Positions 6,465 to 14,788 of a stretch of DNA of 15,781 nucleotides are shown here, one piece after another; within the stretch, counting starts at the first letter, position 1, and each line of letters begins with the position of its first letter. A program made the position numbers and the translations under genes. The stretch covers positions 22,040-37,820 of the forward strand of contig DKTR01000061.1 in NCBI GenBank assembly GCA_002473385.1. Reading direction: 5' to 3'. A model generated the notes under the pieces. That model saw nothing but the letters and a program-made list of their open reading frames with translations, was not told the DNA's origin and searched no databases. This stretch comes from Lachnospiraceae bacterium UBA7225. Lineage in GTDB: Bacteria > Bacillota > Clostridia > Lachnospirales > Lachnospiraceae.

Positions 6465-7475
6465 ATGGAACCGATTATTAAAATCGAACATCTGGAAAAA
6501 GAATTTAAGTTAAAGGAAATGGATGTCCACGCTCTGCGGGATGTCAGCCTGGATATTCACAAAGGGGATATTTACGGCATTATCGGCATGTCCGGTGCGG
6601 GAAAGAGTACGCTTGTGCGCTGTCTGAATTTTCTGGAGCGCCCGACAGGCGGAACAGTGACGGTAAATGGAAAGGATCTCTCAAAGCTCTCCGAGAAGGA
6701 GCTGCGTGAGGCACGCAAGGATATTGGCATGATCTTCCAGCATTTCAACCTGCTCATGCAGCGGAGTGTCATCGATAATGTCTGCTTTCCATTGGAAATT
6801 GCCGGGATGCAAAAGGCGCAGGCGCGCAAAAAGGCGATGGAGTATCTGAAGATTGTCGGGCTGGAGGAGAAGGCAAAGGCGTATCCGGTGCAGCTCTCCG
6901 GCGGACAGAAGCAGCGTGTGGCGATTGCCCGTGTGCTTGCTTCCGATCCTCAGATCCTGCTCTGCGACGAGGCGACCAGCGCGCTCGATCCGCAGACCAC
7001 AAAATCGATCCTGCAGCTTTTAAAGGAGATTAACCGGCAGTACGGCATCACGATCGTGGTCATCACGCATGAGATGGCGGTCGTGCAGGAAATCTGCAGC
7101 CATGTTGCCATTATTGATCAGGGCAATCTGGCAGAGCACGGCAAAGTGGAGGACATTTTCCTTGCCCCGAAATCGCGCGAGGCGAAGCGTCTGATTTACC
7201 AGGGCTATGAGAAAGTGGCGGAGATGAAGGGCAAGCGGTGCGTGCGCATTGTCTTTTCGGAAAATTCGTCTTTTGAGCCGGTGATCGGCAACATGGTGCT
7301 GGCTTTCAAATCTCCTGTGAACATTCTCTATGCCAACACGAAGGATCTGGACGGTGTGGCGAAGGGCGAGATGGTTCTGCAGCTTCCGGAGGACGAGGAG
7401 ATAGGACACAAAATGATCGCATATTTGAAGAACGCAAGATTAGCGGTGGAGGAGCTGGAAGGGTATGTTGACTGA
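6465..7475 (+). CDS. metN: Methionine ABC transporter ATP-binding protein MetN
   Basis: Cytoplasmic ATPase subunit of the MetNIQ importer, about 336 residues. Intact motifs: Walker A GMSGAGKSTL, Q-loop IFQHFNLL, signature LSGGQKQRVAIARVLA, Walker B ILLCDEATSALD, H-loop VITHEM. The last about 80 residues (from RCVRIVFSENSSF to VEELEGYVD) are the NIL domain, which in MetN binds methionine and inhibits transport when internal methionine is high. I chose ATG 6465 because GGAGGG (6455-6460) precedes it; ATG 6453 in the same frame has only a weak, distant AAGG. The gene overlaps metI by 11 bases. Confidence 0.95.
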   Translation: MEPIIKIEHLEKEFKLKEMDVHALRDVSLDIHKGDIYGIIGMSGAGKSTLVRCLNFLERPTGGTVTVNGKDLSKLSEKELREARKDIGMIFQHFNLLMQRSVIDNVCFPLEIAGMQKAQARKKAMEYLKIVGLEEKAKAYPVQLSGGQKQRVAIARVLASDPQILLCDEATSALDPQTTKSILQLLKEINRQYGITIVVITHEMAVVQEICSHVAIIDQGNLAEHGKVEDIFLAPKSREAKRLIYQGYEKVAEMKGKRCVRIVFSENSSFEPVIGNMVLAFKSPVNILYANTKDLDGVAKGEMVLQLPEDEEIGHKMIAYLKNARLAVEELEGYVD

Positions 7476-8130
7476 AAAAGAAATATTGATGGTTATCGAA
7501 GGAATCGGCGAAACACTCTGGATGGTGCTCGCCTCCGCATTTTTCGGCTATGTGATCGGGCTGCCGATGGGCATTCTGCTGACAGTCACGGGCAAGGACG
7601 GCATCCGTCCGAACGCGGTCGTCTATAAAATATTTGATGTGATCTCTAATATTTTCCGCAGTATTCCGTTTTTGATCCTGCTGCTGATGCTGCAGCCGCT
7701 TACCAGACTGCTGCTCGGCAAGAGCTACGGGGCGACGGCAACCATTGTGCCGCTGACGATCGCGGCGGGACCATACATAGCAAGAATGGTGGAATCCTCT
7801 TTAAAAGAGGTGGATCACGGTGTGATTGAGGCAGCGCTGAGCATGGGCGCAAGCACCTGGACGATTATCTTTAAGGTGCTGCTCACGGAGGCACGCACAT
7901 CTCTAGTCGTAAACGCCACTATTGCGACAAATACGATACTGGGCTACTCTGCGATGGCAGGTGCCTGCGGAGGCGGAGGTCTTGGAGACATTGCCATCCG
8001 TTACGGCTATTACCGCTGGCAGCCAAACATTCTTTATGTTACGGTAATATTGCTCGTTGTGCTGGCGCAGCTTTTCCAGATGATCGGTATGTTCATCTCG
8101 CGTGTGATAGACCGCAGACGGGTGGAGTAA
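7465..8130 (+). CDS. metI: Methionine ABC transporter permease MetI
   Basis: Membrane subunit of the methionine importer, 221 residues, with five predicted hydrophobic segments. The coupling (EAA-like) loop is at EAALSMGASTWTIIFKVLLTEA, and the conserved end of the family, TNTILGYSAMAGACGGGGLG then AIRYGYYRWQ, is present. Length matches the family (about 215-230). It starts inside the last codons of metN, so stoichiometric coupled synthesis is likely. The next gene, malQ, follows after 41 bases without a terminator. Confidence 0.96.
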   Translation: MLTEKEILMVIEGIGETLWMVLASAFFGYVIGLPMGILLTVTGKDGIRPNAVVYKIFDVISNIFRSIPFLILLLMLQPLTRLLLGKSYGATATIVPLTIAAGPYIARMVESSLKEVDHGVIEAALSMGASTWTIIFKVLLTEARTSLVVNATIATNTILGYSAMAGACGGGGLGDIAIRYGYYRWQPNILYVTVILLVVLAQLFQMIGMFISRVIDRRRVE

Positions 8131-8171
8131 AGAAAAGAAGTTTATGCAGCATAGGAAAGTGAGAAGAAAAA

Positions 8172-9656
8172 GTGAAAAGAGCAAGTGGAATTTTACTGCC
8201 GGTGAGCAGTATCCCATCCCCCTACGGGATCGGAATGTTTTCAAAAAGTGCATATGAGTTTATTGATTTTCTGGCGGAAGCAGGACAGACCTACTGGCAG
8301 ATCCTGCCGCTTGGACCGACCAGTTACGGGGATTCACCCTATCAGTCGTTTTCGACGTTCGCGGGAAATCCTTATTTTATCGATCTGGAGGCGCTGGTCC
8401 AGGAAGGTGTCCTCACGAAGGCGGAATGCAGAAAGGCAGACTGCGGACAGGAGCCGCGCTACGTCGATTACGGACAGCTTTATGACAAGCGTCTCGCACT
8501 GCTGCGCAAGGCATATGAGCGCAGCGGGATCGGCAAAGATGCAGATTTTCTGAAATATGTGGATGAAAACCAGTCATGGCTGAAAGACTATGCATTATTC
8601 ATGGCAGTGAAGAAATGCTTTAACGGCGCTTCCTGGCTGGAGTGGGCGGAAGATATCCGCCTGCGCTGGGGAAATGCCCTTGACTATTATTACAGGGAGT
8701 ATGCAGAAGAAATCGAATTCTATGAGTACCTCCAGTACAAGTTCATGCAGCATTGGAAAAAACTGAAAGAATACGCGAATGAGCAGGGCATCCGCATCAT
8801 CGGGGATATTCCCATCTATGTGGCGCTGGACAGCGCCGATGTATGGGCGCATCCGGATTTGTTCCAGATGGATGAGGACCGCAGACCGAAGGCAGTGGCA
8901 GGCTGCCCGCCCGATGCATTTTCCGAGACCGGACAGCTCTGGGGAAATCCGCTGTACCGTTGGGATGTGCACAAAAATCAGGATTACGACTGGTGGACGC
9001 GCCGTATGGAGCATTGCTATCAGCTCTATGATGTTGTGCGCATTGACCATTTCCGCGGCTTTGATGAATATTTTTCCATTCCATACGGGGACAAGGATGC
9101 TACAGGAGGCAGATGGGAGAAGGGACCGGGCATAGACCTGTTCCGGACGCTGGAGCGAAAGCTTGGCAAAAAGGATGTGATCGCGGAGGATCTCGGTCTG
9201 ATGACAGATTCTGTGCGTAAACTGGTAAAGGAAAGCGGCTACCCGAACATGAAGGTGCTCGGCTTTGCGTTTGACGCGGACGGTCTTAGCGACCATCTGC
9301 CGCATAACTATGATAAAAACTGCGTGGTTTATACCGGAACGCATGATAATGAAACACTGATGCAATGGTATGACGGGCTGAAGGGCAAGGAGCTGGCCTT
9401 CGTACAGGATTATATGAACAATAAGCGCACGCCGCGCGGGGAGGTGCGCTGGGATTTCATCCGCCTTGCCATGCTCAGCACAGCAGACACCTGCATCATT
9501 CCGATCCAGGATTATCTGGGCTTTGGAAAAGAGGCGCGCATGAATTTCCCGTCTACTCTGGGCGATAACTGGAAGTGGCGTCTGAAAAAAGGCGACATTA
9601 CCAAAGCGCTTACAAAGGAAATTTATCATCTCACAAAACTGAGCTGCAGACTGTAA
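8172..9656 (+). CDS. malQ: 4-alpha-glucanotransferase (amylomaltase, GH77)
   Basis: Disproportionating enzyme transferring alpha-1,4-glucan segments between maltodextrins, releasing glucose; cytoplasmic, 494 residues, the compact bacterial/plant D-enzyme size. Start ...RASGILLPVSSIPSPYGIG and SYGDSPYQSFSTFAGNPYFID are family hallmarks. Catalytic residues by position: nucleophile Asp292 in VVRIDHFRGF, acid/base Glu339 in IAEDLG, stabiliser Asp392 in GTHDNET, nearly the numbering of the Thermus amylomaltase. Start codon is GTG; the only upstream Shine-Dalgarno-like run is a weak AGGAAAG/GAGAAG, suggesting modest translation. Its neighbours are methionine transport and ECF genes, not maltose genes, so it is not part of a dedicated maltodextrin operon here. 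Confidence 0.97.
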   Translation: MKRASGILLPVSSIPSPYGIGMFSKSAYEFIDFLAEAGQTYWQILPLGPTSYGDSPYQSFSTFAGNPYFIDLEALVQEGVLTKAECRKADCGQEPRYVDYGQLYDKRLALLRKAYERSGIGKDADFLKYVDENQSWLKDYALFMAVKKCFNGASWLEWAEDIRLRWGNALDYYYREYAEEIEFYEYLQYKFMQHWKKLKEYANEQGIRIIGDIPIYVALDSADVWAHPDLFQMDEDRRPKAVAGCPPDAFSETGQLWGNPLYRWDVHKNQDYDWWTRRMEHCYQLYDVVRIDHFRGFDEYFSIPYGDKDATGGRWEKGPGIDLFRTLERKLGKKDVIAEDLGLMTDSVRKLVKESGYPNMKVLGFAFDADGLSDHLPHNYDKNCVVYTGTHDNETLMQWYDGLKGKELAFVQDYMNNKRTPRGEVRWDFIRLAMLSTADTCIIPIQDYLGFGKEARMNFPSTLGDNWKWRLKKGDITKALTKEIYHLTKLSCRL

Positions 9657-9690
9657 AAATGACTTTGTGCAGAAGGGAAACAGAATAAAC

Positions 9691-10554
9691 ATGGGAATTA
9701 TCGAAGCAAAAAAGCTTTCGCATGATTATCAGAAAATCGGGGAAGACGGCAGTGTAGAAGCCATTTATCGTGCAGTAGACGGTGTGGATCTGGACGTGGC
9801 ACCGGGGCAGTTTATTGCTATTTTAGGTCACAACGGTTCCGGAAAATCGACACTGGCAAAGCATTTAAACGCTATCCTTCTGCCGAGCGAGGGCACCGTT
9901 TTTGTGGATGGAATGGATACCGGCGATGCGGACAAGCTGGAAGCGATCCGTCAGACGGCAGGGATGGTATTTCAGAATCCCGATAACCAGATCATCGGTA
10001 CCGTGGTGGATGAGGACGTTGCGTTCGGACCGGAAAATATGGGCGTTCCTACGGAGGAAATCCTTGCGCGTGTAGAAAATAGTTTGAAAACGGTTGGTAT
10101 GTGGGAGTACCGCAGCCATTCGCCCAACCGTCTGTCGGGCGGACAGAAGCAGCGCGTGGCGATCGCCGGCGTGGTGGCGATGGAGCCAAAATGTATTGTG
10201 CTGGATGAGCCGACTGCCATGCTGGACCCGGTCGGACGTAAGGAAGTGATCCGGGCGGCGCAGAAGCTTAACCGGGAAAAGGGTATCACCATTATTCTTA
10301 TCACACATTATATGGAAGAGGTTATCGAGGCAGACCGCGTCATTGTAATGGATCAGGGAAAGATATTGATGCAGGGAACGCCGCGCGAGGTGTTCTCCAG
10401 AGTGGACGAACTGAAGGAGCACAGGCTGGACGTGCCGCAGGTGACGATGCTTGCGTATGAACTGCGAAAGAGCGGTCTGGATATTCCGGAGGGAATTCTG
10501 ACGATCCGCGAGCTTGCGGATGCTCTTGGGAAGGCGGGGCAGGAATGTCGATAA
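9691..10554 (+). CDS. ecfA1: ECF transporter energy-coupling ATPase EcfA1
   Basis: First of two ATPases of the energy-coupling factor module that powers vitamin/metal uptake by interchangeable S components; cytoplasmic face, 287 residues. Motifs: Walker A GHNGSGKSTLAKHLN, Q-loop VFQNPDNQIIG (the DNQ typical of EcfA), signature LSGGQKQRVAIAGVVAM, Walker B IVLDEPTAMLDP, H-loop LITHYMEE. The frame is open upstream to GTG 9667, but ATG 9691 gives the family start GIIEAKKLSHDY and has AAGGG 13 bases before it. It follows malQ by 34 bases and overlaps ecfA2 by 10 bases. Confidence 0.96.
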   Translation: MGIIEAKKLSHDYQKIGEDGSVEAIYRAVDGVDLDVAPGQFIAILGHNGSGKSTLAKHLNAILLPSEGTVFVDGMDTGDADKLEAIRQTAGMVFQNPDNQIIGTVVDEDVAFGPENMGVPTEEILARVENSLKTVGMWEYRSHSPNRLSGGQKQRVAIAGVVAMEPKCIVLDEPTAMLDPVGRKEVIRAAQKLNREKGITIILITHYMEEVIEADRVIVMDQGKILMQGTPREVFSRVDELKEHRLDVPQVTMLAYELRKSGLDIPEGILTIRELADALGKAGQECR

Positions 10555-11402
10555 AAATAGAGCATTTAAACTATATATACAGCCAGGGGACTGCCTATGA
10601 AAAGCAGGCGCTCACCGACATTAATCTGGAACTGCCGAACGGGCAGTTTACCGGTATCATCGGGCACACCGGTTCCGGGAAGTCGACGCTGATCCAGCAT
10701 CTGAACGGGCTGGTGAAGGCGACGAGCGGCGCTATTTATTACAATGGGGAAAATATCTACGCGGAGGGATATTCCATGAAGGAGCTGCGCAGCCGGGTCG
10801 GTCTGGTGTTCCAGTATCCGGAATATCAGCTCTTTGAGGTGGATGTGTTCACGGATGTGTGCTTCGGACCGAAGAACCTTGGTCTTCCGAAAGACGAGGT
10901 GGAGGCGCGTGCATACGAAGCACTGCGGCAGGTAGGATTAAAGGAAAAGTACTATAAAAAATCGCCGTTTGAGCTGTCGGGCGGTCAGAAGCGCCGCGCG
11001 GCGATCGCCGGAATCCTGGCAATGCAGCCGGAGGTGCTGATTCTTGATGAGCCGACGGCGGGACTTGACCCGCGCGGGCGGGATAATATTCTCGACCAGA
11101 TCGCACTGCTTCACGAGGAGCGGGGAATCACAGTTGTGCTTGTCTCACACAGCATGGAGGACATTGCAAAATATGTGGAGCGCATTATTGTTATGCAGAA
11201 AGGGCATGTGCGCTTTGATGACGAGCCGCGGAGGGTGTTTGAACACTACCGGGAGCTGGAGCAGATCGGGCTGGCGGCTCCGCAGGTGACGTACGTGATG
11301 CAGGAACTGAAAAAACGCGGAATGCAGGTGGATACGGGCGCGATGACCATTGAGGAGGCGCGTGCGTCCATTCTGGCGTGTATGGGGCAGGTGGGAATAT
11401 GA
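10545..11402 (+). CDS. ecfA2: ECF transporter energy-coupling ATPase EcfA2
   Basis: Second ATPase of the ECF module, 285 residues, forming the A1-A2 heterodimer. Motifs: Walker A GHTGSGKSTLIQHLNGL, Q-loop VFQYPEYQLFE, signature LSGGQKRRAAIAGILAM, Walker B LILDEPTAGLDPRGRD, H-loop LVSHSMED. Overlaps ecfA1 (10 bases) and ecfT (ATGA), so the three subunits are translationally coupled. Confidence 0.96.
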   Translation: MSIKIEHLNYIYSQGTAYEKQALTDINLELPNGQFTGIIGHTGSGKSTLIQHLNGLVKATSGAIYYNGENIYAEGYSMKELRSRVGLVFQYPEYQLFEVDVFTDVCFGPKNLGLPKDEVEARAYEALRQVGLKEKYYKKSPFELSGGQKRRAAIAGILAMQPEVLILDEPTAGLDPRGRDNILDQIALLHEERGITVVLVSHSMEDIAKYVERIIVMQKGHVRFDDEPRRVFEHYRELEQIGLAAPQVTYVMQELKKRGMQVDTGAMTIEEARASILACMGQVGI

Positions 11403-12205
11403 TCAGAGATATTACAATCGGACAATACTATCCGGCAGATTCGGTAATTCACCGCCTTGACCCGCGCACAAAGCTGGTGGGCACGCTGGTGTTCATTTTC
11501 TCATTGTTTTTGTTCCGCTCCTTTGCGGCATATGCGGTGGCGACCATCTGTCTGGCAGGGGTGATCAGGGCGTCGAAGGTTCCTTTTAAATTTATGGTGA
11601 AGGGCTTAAAGTCGATTCTGATCCTGCTGATGATTACAGTGGTCTTTAATATGTTCCTGACGCCGGGGGAGCCGCTTTTTAAAATCTGGAAGCTGACGAT
11701 CACGCAGGAAGGTGTGCTGCAGGCGGCATTTATGGCGATCCGCCTGACGTATCTGATTATTGGTTCCTCGGTGATGACGCTCACCACGACGCCGAACCAG
11801 CTTACAGACGGCATGGAAAAAGGACTGCGTCCGCTGAACAAGCTGCATGTACCGGTGCATGAGGTGGCGATGATGATGTCGATTGCGCTGCGTTTTATTC
11901 CGATTCTTCTGGAGGAAACGGATAAAATCATGAAGGCACAGATGGCAAGAGGGGCGGATTTTGAAAATGGCGGTCTTTTGCAGAAGGCAAAGAGTATGGT
12001 ACCGCTTCTGGTGCCGCTGTTCATCTCCGCTTTCCGCCGCGCCAGCGATCTGGCAATGGCGATGGAGGCGCGTGGTTATCATGGCGGCGGGGGACGCACA
12101 AAAATGAAGCCGCTGAAATACCAGAAGCGAGATCACATGGCGTATCTTGCCATGATGCTGTATCTTCTGGCGATGTATGCAGCGAAGAGAATCACAGGGT
12201 TTTAA
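11399..12205 (+). CDS. ecfT: ECF transporter transmembrane subunit EcfT
   Basis: Integral membrane scaffold of the ECF transporter, 268 residues, joining the two ATPases to an S component. Starts with IGQYYPADSVIHRLDPRTKL, the family signature, followed by several hydrophobic helices. The two coupling-helix ARG motifs are visible: AQMARGADFENGG and AMEARGYHGG, which dock on the ATPases. ATG 11399 overlaps the ecfA2 stop as ATGA and has AGGTGG upstream; the earlier in-frame GTG 11378 would only add seven residues inside ecfA2. No S component lies in the window, so this is a shared (group II) module with S components elsewhere. Confidence 0.95.
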   Translation: MIRDITIGQYYPADSVIHRLDPRTKLVGTLVFIFSLFLFRSFAAYAVATICLAGVIRASKVPFKFMVKGLKSILILLMITVVFNMFLTPGEPLFKIWKLTITQEGVLQAAFMAIRLTYLIIGSSVMTLTTTPNQLTDGMEKGLRPLNKLHVPVHEVAMMMSIALRFIPILLEETDKIMKAQMARGADFENGGLLQKAKSMVPLLVPLFISAFRRASDLAMAMEARGYHGGGGRTKMKPLKYQKRDHMAYLAMMLYLLAMYAAKRITGF

Positions 12206-12208
12206 GAT

Positions 12209-12949
12209 ATGAAAAGAGTAAAGCTGATTGTCGCTTACGACGGCACAAACTACAGCGGATGGCAGATCCAGCCAAATGCTGTCACCATAGAGAGTATGCT
12301 GAATCTGCATTTGTCGGAGCTTCTTGGTGAACCGATCCGGGTGATAGGAGCGAGCCGTACGGATGCCGGGGTGCATGCGCTTGGGAATGTGGCGGTATTT
12401 GATACCTCTGCACGGATGCCGGCAGAGAAAATCTCCTATGCTATGAATACACGGCTTCCGCAGGATATCCGCATCCAGGATTCCTGCGAAGTGGCGCCGG
12501 ATTTTCACCCGCGCTTCTGCAGCACCGTAAAAACTTATGAATACCGCATTTTAAACCGCCGGTTCCCCGATCCGACCAGGCGGCTTTATTCGCTGTTTTA
12601 TTACTATCCGCTGGACGTGGAAAACATGCGAAAGGCGCTTTCTTATCTGGTAGGAGAGCATGATTTCAAAAGCCTCTGCACGCATAAAGAAGAGGTGGAA
12701 AACACAGTCCGCACCATATACTCGGCAGATATCCGCAAAGACGGCGACATGATCTCCATCCGCATTTGCGGAAACGGCTTCCTGTACAACATGGTGCGTA
12801 TTATTGTAGGCACCCTTCTGCGCGTAGGCAGCGGTTACTACCGGCCGGAATACATGCAGGAGCTGCTGGCGGCAAAAAACCGGCAGGCAGCAGGCGAAAC
12901 AGCGCCGCCGCAGGGGCTGACGCTGTTAGAAATAAAATATGTGTCATAA
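12209..12949 (+). CDS. truA: tRNA pseudouridine(38-40) synthase TruA
   Basis: Converts uridines 38-40 in the anticodon arm of tRNAs to pseudouridine; cytoplasmic, 246 residues. N-terminal VAYDGTNYSGWQIQPN, catalytic ASRTDAGVHALGN with Asp52 as nucleophile, and C-terminal GNGFLYNMVRIIVGTLLRVG are family motifs. It starts three bases after the ecfT stop, continuing the ecfA1-ecfA2-ecfT-truA order widespread in Firmicutes. The usual rplM-rpsI pair is not downstream; the operon ends here. Confidence 0.97.
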   Translation: MKRVKLIVAYDGTNYSGWQIQPNAVTIESMLNLHLSELLGEPIRVIGASRTDAGVHALGNVAVFDTSARMPAEKISYAMNTRLPQDIRIQDSCEVAPDFHPRFCSTVKTYEYRILNRRFPDPTRRLYSLFYYYPLDVENMRKALSYLVGEHDFKSLCTHKEEVENTVRTIYSADIRKDGDMISIRICGNGFLYNMVRIIVGTLLRVGSGYYRPEYMQELLAAKNRQAAGETAPPQGLTLLEIKYVS

Positions 12950-12954
12950 ATGTT

Positions 12955-12985
12955 TTATGGAAAATCCGGTGTCATATTTCCATAA
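12955..12985. repeat. 9-bp inverted repeat between truA and the convergent XRE gene
   Basis: TTATGGAAA (12955-12963) and TTTCCATAA (12977-12985) are perfectly complementary with a 13-base loop. It sits between convergent genes, where a terminator is expected, but the stem is AT-rich and no T-run follows on either strand, so termination would be weak. GTGTCATA occurs twice nearby (12941 and 12969). Confidence 0.4.
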
Positions 12986-13006
12986 GCAGACAATAGGCGG
13001 TGCGGG

Positions 13007-13342
13007 TTAATGAATCCCTTTTCCTGCCAGATGAAAGTCTGCAAATGCAATGATTGTTTCCTGTATGCCGGGATCAAGCAGACCAAAATTCTGAAAGAAC
13101 CATTCTGCAGCGCGTTTTTTGCGCCGGGGTGCTTCTGTGTAATCGGAGCGGATCAGATATTCTACGGGAACATTGTAGAAATCCGCGATCAGCAGCAGAG
13201 TTTCAAAGGATGGGATTCGTTTATCATTTTCGTAATTTGAGTATGCTGCCCGTTCGATGTGGAGCAGGGCACTGAACTTTTCCTGTGTCAGATGCCTGCC
13301 CTCCCGCAGACCGCGCATTTTTTTTCCTAGACTGTCATTCAT
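13007..13342 (-). CDS. XRE-family helix-turn-helix regulator
   Basis: Small DNA-binding protein of 111 residues. Residues about 5-62 are an HTH_3/Cro-C1 domain: KKMRGLREGRHLTQEKFSAL, HIERAAYSNYENDKRIPSFE, LLLIADFYNVPVEYLI. The remaining about 45 residues are charged then hydrophobic (PRRKKRAAEWFFQNFGLLDP), with no recognised domain; possibly dimerisation. The start at 13342 is chosen because a purine-rich GGAAGGGAGAGAG precedes it; upstream in-frame extension to 13390 reads through that site. It stands alone between truA (convergent) and the CYTH gene, with no phage genes nearby. Confidence 0.88.
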   Translation of the reverse strand: MNDSLGKKMRGLREGRHLTQEKFSALLHIERAAYSNYENDKRIPSFETLLLIADFYNVPVEYLIRSDYTEAPRRKKRAAEWFFQNFGLLDPGIQETIIAFADFHLAGKGIH

Positions 13343-13456
13343 AACTCTCTCTCCCTTCCCCGGCGACAAGCGCCCGCACCTTCTGGTCACACAGGAAAGT
13401 CTTTTGAATTTCCAGTGGGATAAAAACGCGCTGAGAGGATGTATTTCCGGGTTATT

Positions 13457-13906
13457 TTATTGTCGCATGGTACTTAGGTAACTGTTATGGTACCTTCCGT
13501 CAAAGGTTACGTCTTTGCCGAACCAGGCGGGCGGCACAAAGGCGTTTGCGCTTTCCTCATCCGGAAATTCCACCTCAGCGAGCATCAGCGGGGCAAATGG
13601 AGCGTCGAAAATATCAAGCTCAATCTGCAGATCATCCGGAATAGGAATGACATAGCGCTTTTTTGAGATAAAATTCCCGTCTGTTTTCTCTTTCAAATGA
13701 AAGTACGCTGTCTCATTCAGCGGAAGATTATATTCCTCACGGCTCATCATGCCGCTTCCCTTGTAGGTAAATATATAGTCATCGTCCTGCCGGCGGATGC
13801 GCATTACCGGTTCGGTACACAGATAACCCTGCTCAATGATATGAAAGGGATATTGCTCCAGATTCTGCGGCAGCTCTTTTATTAGAAATTTTCTCTCTAT
13901 CTCCAT
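13457..13906 (-). CDS. CYTH-domain protein (triphosphate-tunnel metalloenzyme family)
   Basis: 149 residues. Begins MEIERKFL, giving the ExExK signature (Glu2, Glu4, Lys6) of CYTH/TTM proteins that hydrolyse triphosphates (inorganic triphosphate, thiamine triphosphate) or act as class IV adenylate cyclases. Further tunnel residues: MRIRRQ, FTYKGSG, SKKRYVIP, LQIELDIF, LAEVEF. Closest in layout to short bacterial tripolyphosphatases; the substrate cannot be told from sequence alone. The start at 13906 is fixed by AAAGGAGG about six bases upstream; the frame stays open further upstream through a repeat that I think is not coding. The XRE gene follows 114 bases downstream on the same strand. Confidence 0.88.
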   Translation of the reverse strand: MEIERKFLIKELPQNLEQYPFHIIEQGYLCTEPVMRIRRQDDDYIFTYKGSGMMSREEYNLPLNETAYFHLKEKTDGNFISKKRYVIPIPDDLQIELDIFDAPFAPLMLAEVEFPDEESANAFVPPAWFGKDVTFDGRYHNSYLSTMRQ

Positions 13907-13992
13907 AAAATCCTCCTTTAAGCTGCTGTTTATTTCGTTCATAGTAATGCGCGCAGAAATCCATTCCCGATCTGTTTTGTGAACCGGATCTG

Positions 13993-14046
13993 CCCACACT
14001 GGAATCATACACAATATAGCCCACACTGGAATTTTGCACAATATCT
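13993..14046. repeat. 27-bp tandem duplication upstream of the CYTH gene, possible IS21-like end
   Basis: Two adjacent copies of a 27-base unit, 13993-14019 and 14020-14046, identical at 22 of 27 positions; both begin CCCACACTGGAAT and contain CACAATAT. Read on the minus strand, each gives TGTG..ATTCCAGTGTGGG, starting with TG as IS21-family ends do, and followed about 110 bases further in by a phrase (ITMNEIN) resembling the beginning of an IstA transposase. No transposase gene survives. The IS interpretation is inference. Confidence 0.55.
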
Positions 14047-14074
14047 TGACGATGAACAGCAGATGATATACAAT
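14046..14074 (+). promoter_or_regulatory. Promoter of the DJ-1/PfpI-family gene
   Basis: TTGACG (14046-14051), 17-base spacer, TACAAT (14069-14074). The -10 lies in a small palindrome, GATAT-ACA-ATATC (14065-14077), that could be an operator. The start point would be near 14081, leaving a leader of about 55 bases. Confidence 0.6.
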
Positions 14075-14135
14075 ATCTTTGAAATAATTTTAGCAAAGTC
14101 AAAAATTAGTGTCAAGGTGAAAGGAGAGACCGATT

Positions 14136-14693
14136 ATGACTAAAGTATATGTATTTCTTGCAGACGGTTTTGAGGAAATAGAAGGGCTGACGGTGGTGGA
14201 TCTGCTTCGCCGCGCAGGAGCAGAGGTGACGACGGTCTCAATCAGCAATACAAAAAAGGTATGCGGGTCGCACAATATCAGGCTGGAGGCAGACGCGCTG
14301 TTTGAGGAAACAGATTTCTTGGATGCCGATATTCTGGTACTGCCGGGCGGCATGCCGGGGACGAAGCATCTTGGTGCCCATAAAGGGCTGACAGAACTGC
14401 TGCTAAAAACGAATGAGGCGGGTGGCGGTATCGCGGCAATCTGCGCGGCGCCGAGCGTTCTGGGAGACCTCGGGATCTTAAAGGGGAAGCGGGCGGTCTG
14501 CTATCCGGGCTTTGAGGAGCGGCTTGCCGGGGCAGATGTGCAGACATGCAATGTTGTTACAGACGGCAACGTAACGACCAGCCGCGGCATGGGAACGGCG
14601 ATTGACTTCGGACTGGAGCTGACCAGACGCCTGTTTGGGGCAGAAAAAGCGGAAAGCCTGGCAAAATCGATTGTTTACTGTAAAGTCTCTTGA
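14136..14693 (+). CDS. DJ-1/PfpI (ThiJ/YajL) family protein
   Basis: 185 residues, class I glutamine-amidotransferase-like fold. The DJ-1 active site is present: Glu16 in ADGFEEIEGL (Glu18 of human DJ-1) and the elbow cysteine Cys103 in IAAICAAPSVLG (Cys106 of DJ-1), plus VLPGGMPG and TSRGMGTAIDFGLEL. Members act as redox-sensing chaperone-like proteins or have been reported as deglycase/glyoxalase; which applies here cannot be told. Strong ribosome site AAAGGAGAG, about seven bases from the ATG. It is monocistronic: own promoter upstream and terminator downstream. Confidence 0.94.
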   Translation: MTKVYVFLADGFEEIEGLTVVDLLRRAGAEVTTVSISNTKKVCGSHNIRLEADALFEETDFLDADILVLPGGMPGTKHLGAHKGLTELLLKTNEAGGGIAAICAAPSVLGDLGILKGKRAVCYPGFEERLAGADVQTCNVVTDGNVTTSRGMGTAIDFGLELTRRLFGAEKAESLAKSIVYCKVS

Positions 14694-14732
14694 TGGCGTT
14701 GATAAGGAAGAATTAGATTTTAATAAGCAAAG

Positions 14733-14777
14733 GGCTGTCACACTTGTGATTTTTTATCACCTGTATGACAGCCGTTT
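14733..14777. terminator. Bidirectional intrinsic terminator between convergent genes
   Basis: GGCTGTCA (14733-14740) pairs with TGACAGCC (14766-14773), and inside it GTGAT (14746-14750) pairs with ATCAC (14756-14760) around a TTTTT loop. On the plus strand GTTTTAT follows. On the minus strand CTTTGCTTATT follows, a weaker tail. It serves the PfpI gene and probably the convergent AraC gene. Confidence 0.8.
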
Positions 14778-14788
14778 TATATATGGAT

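Noticed and set aside
8595..9692. Long minus-strand open frame opposite malQ (365 codons)
   Set aside because: It is the antisense shadow of malQ, whose catalytic motifs are complete; the minus-strand product resembles no family.
13907..14041. 45-residue N-terminal extension of the CYTH protein
   Set aside because: It translates the tandem repeat and removes the ExExK motif from its usual N-terminal place, while ATG 13906 has a strong AAAGGAGG site.
13993..14046. CRISPR-like repeats
   Set aside because: Only two directly adjacent, imperfect copies with no spacers and no cas genes.
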